Part shown: piece after piece, positions 1-5,218 of the stretch
How positions within the stretch are numbered: the first letter of the stretch is position 1
Layout of the letters: every line of letters starts with the position of its first letter
DNA from: Devosia sp.
GTDB taxonomy: Bacteria > Pseudomonadota > Alphaproteobacteria > Rhizobiales > Devosiaceae
Length of the DNA: 5,875 nt
Assembly: GCA_028290685.1 (NCBI GenBank)
Contig: JAQGJI010000147.1
Coordinates: 1-5,875, forward strand
Direction of reading: 5' to 3'
Program-made: the position numbers and the translations under genes
The notes under the pieces: generated by a model
What the model saw: only the letters and a program-made list of their open reading frames with translations
Told to the model about the DNA's origin: nothing
Databases searched by the model: none

Positions 1-310
1 AGACGTCTTCGCTCAGTTCGGCCAACCGCCCGCTACGCAGAATGCCCGCTGCGCAGACCAGCCGATTGAGCCCCCCGAAGGCCGCATGCGTCTGGGCGAT
101 GGCGCTGTCGAGCTCGGCCCGGCTGCGAACATCACCCTTGAACGTCAGGCACTCAAGGCCCTCTGACCGCAATTGATCCTGCACCTGCTTCAACCCCGTG
201 TCCGCGGCGTCGAACAGGGCAATCCTAGCGCCCTGCCGGGCAAAGTGCAGGGCTGCTGCCCGCCCCATGCCCGAGCCGCCGCCGGTGATGAAAAAAGCTG
301 GATTGGTCAT
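1..310 (-). CDS. Short-chain dehydrogenase/reductase, 3' part missing (cut by left window edge)
   Basis: The first 103 residues of an SDR-family oxidoreductase are visible; the catalytic half lies beyond the left edge. The N-terminal Rossmann fold shows the cofactor motif TGGGSGMG at residues 9-16. An acidic residue, D34, ends the second beta strand (RIALFD), which in classical SDRs favours NAD(H) over NADP(H). The D-V pair at 60-61 normally contacts the adenine ring. CAAG at 86-89 stands where most classical SDRs have NAAG, so Asn is replaced by Cys. The ATG overlaps the stop of the VOC gene as ATGA and has a GGAG at 318-321, 7 bases upstream, which fixes the start. As the last visible gene of a tightly packed enzyme block it probably oxidises or reduces a hydroxyl/keto intermediate in the cytoplasm. 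It differs clearly from the other SDR in the window, so it is not a recent duplicate. Substrate unknown. Confidence 0.93.
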   Translation of the reverse strand, partial: MTNPAFFITGGGSGMGRAAALHFARQGARIALFDAADTGLKQVQDQLRSEGLECLTFKGDVRSRAELDSAIAQTHAAFGGLNRLVCAAGILRSGRLAELSEDV

Positions 311-780
311 GATTGTGCTCCGGCCGACGCGCTCGGCTTCTCGATGAATTCAAAGGTCACGCCATCGCCATTGCGCAGATAGACCACCCCCGCGCCCTTG
401 TTGGGGCCGGCGGTGTTGATCACGGGCGGCGAGAGCGGCACGAAACCGTACGGGCGGCAGGCCTCGATGGCGCCGTCGATATTGCATACGTCAAAGGCAA
501 GATGGGCAAAGCCCGCATCGCAAGGCCGCGACTGCACCACGCTGCGGTCCGCCGGCGCGGTATATTGGATCAGTTCCACCGTGTGGTCGGGCCGCCGGAG
601 ATAGACCACCTCGACGCTGGCCCCCGCGACGCCCACGATCGCCGAGATGATGGCTGGATCGCGCGGCGCGCGGCTGACAAGCTCGAAGCCCAGCACATCG
701 AGATAAACGCCCACCGAGTCATCGAGGCTCGATACGGTGAAGCTGGTGTGGTTGGTCGAGAGGATGGCGAATGCACTCAT
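307..780 (-). CDS. VOC-superfamily (glyoxalase/bleomycin-resistance fold) metalloprotein
   Basis: A 157-residue protein with two beta-alpha-beta-beta-beta modules. The first runs from about residue 8 to 75 (NHTSFTV, then YLDVLGFEL), the second from about 90 to 148 (GFAHLAFDV to VTFEFIE). The four usual metal ligands of the superfamily are at the expected strand positions: H11, E69, H93 and E144. It is therefore probably an active divalent-metal enzyme rather than a binding-only member. Known relatives with this two-module layout include lactoylglutathione lyase, methylmalonyl-CoA epimerase and ring-cleavage dioxygenases; the sequence alone does not choose between them. At 157 residues it is too short for an extradiol dioxygenase, which favours an isomerase, epimerase or lyase. 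The start overlaps the stop of the aldo/keto reductase gene (ATGA) and the stop overlaps the next SDR start, so translation is probably coupled on both sides. It likely acts on a metabolite made by the neighbouring dehydrogenases. Confidence 0.9.
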   Translation of the reverse strand: MSAFAILSTNHTSFTVSSLDDSVGVYLDVLGFELVSRAPRDPAIISAIVGVAGASVEVVYLRRPDHTVELIQYTAPADRSVVQSRPCDAGFAHLAFDVCNIDGAIEACRPYGFVPLSPPVINTAGPNKGAGVVYLRNGDGVTFEFIEKPSASAGAQS

Positions 781-1769
781 GATGGTCTCGCTGGTATGGG
801 CGCGTCGGCCGCAATCAGCCCCTCGCCCCTGAGGTCTGCCCAGAAGGCGCGGGGAATCTCCTGCGCCATCAGGGCCATGTTCTCGTGTATCTTGTCCGCC
901 GAGCGGGTGCCGACGATGACGCTCAGCACTTCCCGGGGCGCCGCGCAGAACTGCAGCGCTGCTGCGCGCAGGTCAGTGCCGTGGCGCGCAGCCACCCGCT
1001 GCAGCGCCGCGACGCGCTGCAGGACGAGTTCGCTGGCAGGCGCATAATCATAGGTCGTGCCGCCCGCCAGCAGGCCCGAATTGAACGCTCCGCCAATCAC
1101 CAGCCGGGCGCCATGCCGACGGCAGGCCGGCAGCAGCGTGTCGAGCGCCGCGTGATCGAGCAGGCTGTAGCGCCCGGCGAGCAGGAACATGTCCGGCGTG
1201 GCCCGCTCCAGCGTCATCAGGCAAGGCTCAACGCGGTTGACGCCGAGACCCCATGCGGCAATCACGCCCTCGGCCCTGAGCCGGTCGAGCGCCCGCATCG
1301 CGCCCGTCTCGGCGGTCGCAAACATTGCCTGCCAGTCCGCGCCATGCGCGTCCTCGGCCAGGTCGTGGATATAGGCGATATCGATGCGCGCCAGCCCAAG
1401 CCGTTGCAGGCTGTCTTCGATGGATCGCATTGTTGCATCGTACGAATAGTCGAAGCGGATCGAGAACGGCAGGCCGGCCCGGAAGTGGCGATAGTCCCCA
1501 TTGCTTGCGGGGTCCGCCGACAGCAGGCGCCCTACCTTGGTCGACAGCACGAAACTGTCCCGTGGCCGGCTCCGCAATGCGGCGCCCACCCGGTGCTCGG
1601 ACAGGCCCGTGCCATATTGCGGGGCCGTATCGAAGTAGCGGATGCCTGCGGCCCAGGCAGCTTCAAGCGCCGCGTGCGCCGCCGCATCGTCCATGGCCCG
1701 GTAGAGATTGCCGATCGGGCCCCCACCCAGGCCCAGAGGGCTCTCGGCAATAATGTCGAAAGCCCGCAT
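777..1769 (-). CDS. Aldo/keto reductase, D-threo-aldose 1-dehydrogenase / pyridoxal 4-dehydrogenase-like
   Basis: A 330-residue TIM-barrel oxidoreductase of the aldo/keto reductase superfamily. The catalytic tetrad is visible: D47 (YFDTA), Y52 (PQYGTG), K78 (STKVGR) and H135 (YIHD). The opening GLGGGPIGNLYRA (residues 13-25), the FDYSYD segment (106-111), the LLAGRYSLLD block and the AFNSGLLAGG block resemble the subgroup holding D-threo-aldose (L-fucose) 1-dehydrogenase and the aldo/keto reductase-type pyridoxal 4-dehydrogenase. Both oxidise a cyclic hemiacetal to a lactone. The C-terminal VGTRSADKIHEN region is the cofactor-phosphate/adenosine end. I chose the ATG at 1769 because the conserved fold starts there, it lies two bases after the upstream SDR stop, and the longer open frame further upstream only covers the SDR gene in another frame. 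There is no clear SD, which suggests translational coupling. The substrate could be a sugar, a pyridoxal-like aldehyde or an unrelated hemiacetal; this is inference from family resemblance. Confidence 0.93.
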   Translation of the reverse strand: MRAFDIIAESPLGLGGGPIGNLYRAMDDAAAHAALEAAWAAGIRYFDTAPQYGTGLSEHRVGAALRSRPRDSFVLSTKVGRLLSADPASNGDYRHFRAGLPFSIRFDYSYDATMRSIEDSLQRLGLARIDIAYIHDLAEDAHGADWQAMFATAETGAMRALDRLRAEGVIAAWGLGVNRVEPCLMTLERATPDMFLLAGRYSLLDHAALDTLLPACRRHGARLVIGGAFNSGLLAGGTTYDYAPASELVLQRVAALQRVAARHGTDLRAAALQFCAAPREVLSVIVGTRSADKIHENMALMAQEIPRAFWADLRGEGLIAADAPIPARPS

Positions 1770-1771
1770 GA

Positions 1772-2539
1772 TCAGGCCAGCACGTACCCGCCCGACACAT
1801 CCAGGATCGTCCCGGTGACGAACCTTGATGCATCGGCGCAAAGGAACAGCACGCCTTCGACGATATCGGCCGGCTCGGCGAGCCGCCCCAGCGGAATCTG
1901 CGCCGCCAGGTCGCGGACCGCCTGCTCGCCACCGATGAGGTCGGCCACGCGCTCGGCATTGACCGGTCCCGGGGCAATGGTGTTCACGCGGATGCCGTAA
2001 CCGGCATACTCGCGCGACAGATGCCGCGTCAGCCCGATGATCGCCGTCTTGGCCGCCGTGTAGGAGCATCCAAGCAGCGGGCTCACCGACCGCCCGGCAT
2101 TGGACGAGAAGTTGACGATGCGGCCGCGCCGGGCTTCCATCATCCCTGGCAGCACCGCCTTGGCGCAGATGAAGCTGCCGCGTACATTGGAGCCGAACAC
2201 GGCATCCCATTCCTCGACCGGCGTCTCATGGGTTGGGCGAAAGGCGGCACCATAGCTGCCGGCGGCGTTTATCAGGTTCTCCACCGGCCCCCACTGGGAC
2301 GCGATGGCGCCCACCATGTCCATTACGGCGGCTTCATTGCCCACGTCGGCACCGAAACACAGCGTGGTGCCGCCCGCGCGCTCAACAGCTGCGGCGGTAT
2401 CGGCTGCACGCTCGGCGGACAGGTCGCACACGGCGACGCGCGCGCCCAGTGCCGCGAATTGTAGCGCGACTTCGCGGGCGATCCCGCGGCCTGCGCCGGT
2501 GACCAGTACAACCTGGCCGTCAAAACTCATTTGCGTCAT
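1772..2539 (-). CDS. Short-chain dehydrogenase/reductase (classical SDR, NAD-type)
   Basis: A complete 255-residue classical SDR that probably interconverts an alcohol and a ketone in the cytoplasm. The cofactor motif is TGAGRGIA (residues 14-21); the last glycine of the usual TGxxxGxG is alanine. D39 after the second strand (VAVCD) favours NAD(H). D65-V66 and the NAAG motif (91-94) are in place. The catalytic set is N118, S146 (NFSS), Y160 and K164 (YTAAK). The segment RVNTIAPGPV, a proline-glycine loop near the substrate lid, and the C-terminal ILDVSGGYVLA are typical of FabG-like sugar, polyol or 3-hydroxyacid dehydrogenases. Start: ATG at 2539, with an AAGG at 2551-2554 overlapping the cupin stop. 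An internal ATG at 2530 is possible but has no SD. A longer open frame reaching 2689 would run through the cupin gene and is rejected. The gap to the cupin gene is 13 bases, and the aldo/keto reductase starts 2 bases after the stop. Exact substrate unknown. Confidence 0.94.
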   Translation of the reverse strand: MTQMSFDGQVVLVTGAGRGIAREVALQFAALGARVAVCDLSAERAADTAAAVERAGGTTLCFGADVGNEAAVMDMVGAIASQWGPVENLINAAGSYGAAFRPTHETPVEEWDAVFGSNVRGSFICAKAVLPGMMEARRGRIVNFSSNAGRSVSPLLGCSYTAAKTAIIGLTRHLSREYAGYGIRVNTIAPGPVNAERVADLIGGEQAVRDLAAQIPLGRLAEPADIVEGVLFLCADASRFVTGTILDVSGGYVLA

Positions 2540-2552
2540 CGTCTGCGTAACC

Positions 2553-2966
2553 TTATGCCCGCTCGTGCCGGGCCACATCGGCGGGGAGTGCCGGTGGCTG
2601 GTTGGCGCTCTGCATGTGCTCGACCGTAAGAAATTCCAGCGTGCTTTCGCCCACATTCTCGAGATCGTGGACCTTGCAGTCACCGGCATTGTAGATGTGA
2701 TGCACGGTATCGCCCGGCTGATAGACCGCTTCCACCACGCTGCCGTCCTGGCTGCGCGAAATGGCCTTGCCGCCGCTTATCGCCGTCCAGAAATAGTCGA
2801 GGACGTGGCGATGAAATCCGATCCGTTCACCTGGCGCCAGCTTTATCGACCACACCCGGACGCGGTCGGTTTCCGACAGGAGTTTCTGGCCCACACAGGG
2901 GTTGAGCTGCCCCTGCTCCAGGTCCAGCGCCACCTCTTGTGGCCACCGGGCTTGTTGTTCAGACAT
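2553..2966 (-). CDS. Small single-domain cupin protein
   Basis: A 137-residue protein forming one cupin beta-barrel. Cupin motif 1 runs from G46 through H52-R-H54 to G65, in the spacing G-x5-H-x-H-x3-E-x6-G, except that the Glu position is Y58 (next to D57). Motif 2 is P84-G85-D86 followed by H89 and N93. Three histidines can therefore bind a metal, while the usual glutamate ligand is replaced; metal binding is likely but the geometry may differ. There is no signal peptide, so it is probably cytoplasmic. An SD GGAG (2974-2977) lies 7 bases before the ATG. It is the first gene after the stem-loop and is followed 13 bases later by the SDR, so it opens the enzyme block. Small cupins in catabolic operons include isomerases, dioxygenases and ligand-sensing proteins; which of these applies here cannot be told. 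Confidence 0.88.
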   Translation of the reverse strand: MSEQQARWPQEVALDLEQGQLNPCVGQKLLSETDRVRVWSIKLAPGERIGFHRHVLDYFWTAISGGKAISRSQDGSVVEAVYQPGDTVHHIYNAGDCKVHDLENVGESTLEFLTVEHMQSANQPPALPADVARHERA

Positions 2967-2973
2967 GATAAAA

Positions 2974-2977
2974 CTCC
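2974..2977 (-). promoter_or_regulatory. Ribosome binding site of the cupin gene
   Basis: GGAG on the minus strand, 7 bases before the ATG at 2966. It lies downstream of the stem-loop at 3010-3041, so ribosomes can enter the enzyme block independently of the transporter genes. No convincing promoter was found in the 81-base gap (2967-3047). Confidence 0.7.
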
Positions 2978-3009
2978 AAGAAAAGAATAGCTTCGCGTAA
3001 CCGTGTCGC

Positions 3010-3041
3010 GGCCCCTGCGAGCGAGTGCGCCCGCAGGGGCC
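3010..3041 (-). promoter_or_regulatory. GC-rich stem-loop between binding-protein and cupin genes (attenuator or mRNA-stabilising hairpin)
   Basis: A perfect 10-base inverted repeat pairs 3010-3019 (GGCCCCTGCG) with 3032-3041, leaving a 12-base loop. In the transcript it starts 6 bases after the TAA stop of the binding-protein gene. The bases that follow are mixed (GCGACACGG), with no U-run, so it is not a canonical intrinsic terminator. Hairpins in this position are known from other ABC operons, where they protect the abundant binding-protein message from 3' decay or let only part of the transcripts continue. That role here is inference. It is the only sizeable non-coding element in the window. 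Confidence 0.6.
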
Positions 3042-3047
3042 TGTTAG

Positions 3048-3838
3048 TTAGAACGAGGGGATCTGCGGCATGTCGTCGCCGACCCACTTCTTGTAGATTC
3101 CGCCCAGCGTGCCGTTCTGATGGTTCAGGAACACCCAGGTATCGACCCAATGCTGCCAGTCGGCATCGCCGCGGCGCATGCCCAGGCCGAGATAGAACAG
3201 GTTGAGGTCATACTTGGTCTCGAACTTGCCCGGAAACCGCTCGTTGAGGACGGCAAAGCGATGATCGCCGGTGGCCAGCAGATCGATCTGGCCAGCGCCC
3301 AGCGCGACGACGCTGGTGGCATCGTCGTCGAAGCGCACGATCTCCGTGCCTTCCGGAGCGGTGCGATCAAGGTCGATTTCCACGGTCGTCCCGCGGGCAA
3401 CGCCGACGCGCTTGCCAACGAGGTCCTCCGGACCGTTCACTTCAAGCTCGGACGGCCCGAACACAACGGTGCGGATCAGGCTGTAGGGGCTCGAAAAAGC
3501 CACCTGTTTGGCCGTTCGGCAGTGATTCTGAACGTGGCGACCACCAGGTCCGCCTGCCCGCTGAGCAGCACGGGAATGCGGCCCGGGCCGGTGGTCGGCA
3601 CGATCTCCAGTTCCACGCCGAGGTCGGCAGCGATCTTCTGGGCCGTCTCGACATCGGATCCCTGCGGCGCGCCCTGGGCGTCCGTGGATGCGTAGGGGGG
3701 CGAGCCCATGTCGATGGCCACCTGGATCTTACCCCGGGCGATGATGTCGTCGAGCGTGCCAGCCATGGTGGGCACGGAAAGTGCCAGCACGGCGGCCACG
3801 GCACAGGACGCGCGCGCGAACGTCTTCAGAAAAGTCAT
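3048..3838 (-). pseudogene. Family 3 periplasmic solute-binding protein of an amino-acid-type ABC transporter, frameshifted
   Basis: The binding component of the neighbouring permease/ATPase set. Reading starts at the ATG at 3838, which has a near-perfect SD. It opens with a signal peptide: K5/R9, a hydrophobic core at about 12-22, and likely cleavage after A26 (PTMA). The family 3 fold follows (KIQVAIDMGSPPY; QADLVVATF). After R109 (codon 3512-3514) the frame is lost and ends at 3476. The rest of the protein continues in another frame as VAFSSPY through GKRVGVARGTT to the C-terminus at 3048. One added G after the R109 codon gives T-A-E-R-A-K-Q-V-A-F-S-S-P-Y, the usual family pattern, and a 263-residue protein of normal length. 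R109 matches the arginine that holds the ligand carboxylate in HisJ-like proteins, and D192 (ATGDHR) is placed like the aspartate that holds the alpha-amino group, so the intact protein probably bound an amino-acid-like ligand. The downstream fragment has only a GTG (3503) and no SD, so separate translation is unlikely. Confidence 0.9.
3511..3514 (-). other. Frameshift site: one-base deletion in the binding-protein gene
   Basis: The minus strand reads GAA CGG CCA AAC AGG. Family similarity requires GAA CGG GCC AAA CAG, so one G appears to be missing from a GGGCC run. The reading frame on each side is otherwise intact and fits the family end to end, which places the event precisely. It may be a real mutation or an assembly error in a short G run. 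Confidence 0.85.
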
Positions 3839-3842
3839 CCTA

Positions 3843-3850
3843 TCCTCCTT
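3843..3850 (-). promoter_or_regulatory. Strong ribosome binding site of the binding-protein gene
   Basis: AAGGAGGA on the minus strand, 4 bases before the ATG at 3838, the strongest SD in the window. It overlaps the TGA stop of the ATPase gene. It decides the start: the in-frame TTG at 3853 would put the SD inside the coding region and add five residues (MKEDR) before the signal peptide. A strong site fits the need for more binding protein than membrane components. Confidence 0.9.
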
Positions 3851-4581
3851 CAAGAGACTCTGGTCGATACGAACTGCTGCAACTCCGGCGTCTGGGGTGA
3901 GCCGAAGAGTTGTTCGGGGGGGCCCGATTCGTGCACGCGCCCGGCATGCATGAAGATCACCTTGTCGGCGACCTGGCGGGCAAAACTCATCTCGTGCGTG
4001 ACCAGGATCATGGTCATGCCCTGCTCTGCAAGGTTCTCGACCACCTTGAGCACTTCTTCCTTGAGCTCGGGGTCGAGCGCCGAGGTCACTTCATCGAACA
4101 GCATCACCTTGGGCGACATGGCCAGCGAGCGGGCAATGGCCACGCGCTGCTGCTGTCCGCCCGAAAGCTGTTCAGGGTAGGCATTCACCTTGTCGCTGAG
4201 CCCGACCTGCTCCAGCACCCGTGCGGCAACCTGCTTGGCCTCCACCAGCGGCATGCGCTTCACGACCGTCAGGGCCAGGGTGATGTTGCGCTCCACCGAC
4301 AGGTGCGGAAACAGATTGTAGTGCTGGAAGACAATGCCGACATCCTGGCGCAGGCGGCGCAGGTCGGTGCCCTGGTCGCTGACCTTGTAATCGCCCACCT
4401 TGATGGTGCCGGCCTGGATTTCCTCCAGCCCGTTGAGACAGCGCAGGGCGGTGCTCTTGCCCGAGCCGCTGCGCCCGATCAGCACCACAACCTCGCCCCG
4501 CTCTACCGCGAAGGACACGTCCTTGAGCACCGCCAGGGCGCCATACGACTTGGAGATATTGGATACCTCAACGAGGGACAT
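3850..4581 (-). CDS. Amino-acid-type ABC transporter ATP-binding protein (PAAT family, GlnQ/HisP-like)
   Basis: A 243-residue ATPase that powers uptake from the cytoplasmic face of the inner membrane, working as a dimer under the two permeases. Motifs in order: A-loop Y13; Walker A GRSGSGKST (36-44); Q-loop Q86 in VFQHYNLFPHL, typical of the polar amino acid subfamily; signature LSGGQQQ (139-145); Walker B VMLFDE (159-164); D-loop SALD (167-170); and switch histidine H196 (VTHE). All catalytic residues are present. After the Walker B glutamate the sequence is VTSALDPE rather than the commoner PTSALDPE, a variant I recall from some PAAT members. The ATG at 4581 has AAAGGA (4588-4593) six bases upstream and overlaps the end of the second permease gene by 14 bases. 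The binding-protein gene starts 11 bases after the stop. Confidence 0.97.
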   Translation of the reverse strand: MSLVEVSNISKSYGALAVLKDVSFAVERGEVVVLIGRSGSGKSTALRCLNGLEEIQAGTIKVGDYKVSDQGTDLRRLRQDVGIVFQHYNLFPHLSVERNITLALTVVKRMPLVEAKQVAARVLEQVGLSDKVNAYPEQLSGGQQQRVAIARSLAMSPKVMLFDEVTSALDPELKEEVLKVVENLAEQGMTMILVTHEMSFARQVADKVIFMHAGRVHESGPPEQLFGSPQTPELQQFVSTRVS

Positions 4582-5218
4582 GAAGTTTCCTTTCGAGATA
4601 GCGGCTCAACGCCGACAGCGGGAAGCAGAGCGCGAAATAAATGGCGGCCACACAACCGAAGACGAGGAAGGGCTCGAAGGTGACGTTGTTGATCAGCTGC
4701 CCGGACCGCGTCAGCTCGGTGAAGCCGATCAGCGATGTGACCGAGGTGTTCTTGATGATCTGCACCGCAAACCCCACGGTGGGCGGCAGAGCCAGGCGGA
4801 TCGATTGGGGAATGATGACATAGCGCAACTGCTCGGAGCGGGTGAGGCCCAGCGACGCGGAGCCCTCCCATTGCGGGCGAGGGATTGTCTCGATGGTGCC
4901 GCGCCAGATTTCGGCGAAGAAGGCGCTGGAATAGCAGGTCAGCGCTATCGCCGCGGCCACCATCGGATGCACCGAGTAGCCATAAAGCGCCAACCCGAAA
5001 TACACGAGGAACAGCTGCATCAGCAGCGGCGTGCCCTGGAACAGCAGGATGTAGACCTGGGCAATGCGACGGATGACCGCCTGGCGTGAAATGCGCATCA
5101 GCGTGACGATGGCGCCGACCAGCCCGCCGCCCGCAAAAGCGATCAGGGAAAGCAGGACCGTCCAGGTGGTCGCCTCGAGCAGCAGCCGGATTTCGAGGAT
5201 GGTGAATTCGCGGATCAT
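4568..5218 (-). CDS. Amino-acid-type ABC transporter permease, second subunit (HisM/GlnP-like)
   Basis: A 216-residue inner-membrane protein that pairs with the upstream permease to form the translocation pore. Hydrophobic stretches are visible at about 18-40, 55-78, 84-102, 135-160 and 185-207, in line with the five-helix layout of this family. The conserved FQGTPLLMQLFLVYFGL block (60-76) is diagnostic of His/Glu/Gln/Arg/opine-type permeases. The cytoplasmic coupling loop that docks on the ATPase reads E118-G-S-A-S-L-G124-L, a variant of the EAA...G motif with Gly-Ser for Ala-Ala. The ATG at 5218 overlaps the TGA of the first permease (ATGA), with GGAG (5226-5229) 7 bases upstream. The end overlaps the ATPase start by 14 bases. 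Confidence 0.96.
   Translation of the reverse strand: MIREFTILEIRLLLEATTWTVLLSLIAFAGGGLVGAIVTLMRISRQAVIRRIAQVYILLFQGTPLLMQLFLVYFGLALYGYSVHPMVAAAIALTCYSSAFFAEIWRGTIETIPRPQWEGSASLGLTRSEQLRYVIIPQSIRLALPPTVGFAVQIIKNTSVTSLIGFTELTRSGQLINNVTFEPFLVFGCVAAIYFALCFPLSALSRYLERKLHVPR

Noticed and set aside
313..1047. Long plus-strand open frame of 244 codons
   Set aside because: It lies opposite the VOC and aldo/keto reductase genes, is rich in Arg/Ala/His as expected for the antisense of GC-rich coding DNA, and shows no family motif.
885..2000. Plus-strand open frame of 371 codons, the longest on that strand
   Set aside because: It runs antisense to the aldo/keto reductase and SDR genes, both of which have complete catalytic motifs. 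Its own translation is low-complexity and unrecognisable.
1770..2210. N-terminal extension of the aldo/keto reductase frame
   Set aside because: This part reads the SDR gene out of frame; the conserved fold begins at the ATG at 1769.
2540..2689. N-terminal extension of the SDR frame
   Set aside because: It overlaps the cupin gene; the Rossmann fold needs no such extension and a start with a weak SD exists at 2539.
2304..2990. Plus-strand open frame of 228 codons
   Set aside because: It overlaps the SDR and cupin genes on the opposite strand; no domain or signal is seen.
2967..3009. Possible promoter between stem-loop and cupin gene (TATTCT-like -10)
   Set aside because: No matching -35 hexamer at 16-18 bases upstream; the bases there belong to the GC-rich stem-loop.
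2959..3150. Minus-strand 63-codon open frame spanning the stem-loop
   Set aside because: It is the end of the binding-protein gene read in another frame and continued through the hairpin; it has no SD and would overlap the cupin start.
3048..3503. Binding-protein C-terminal half as an independent gene starting at GTG 3503
   Set aside because: No SD before the GTG, no signal peptide, and the frame begins in the middle of a conserved family block.
3910..4683. Plus-strand open frame of 257 codons
   Set aside because: It is antisense to the ATPase, whose motifs are all present; the translation has no recognisable feature.
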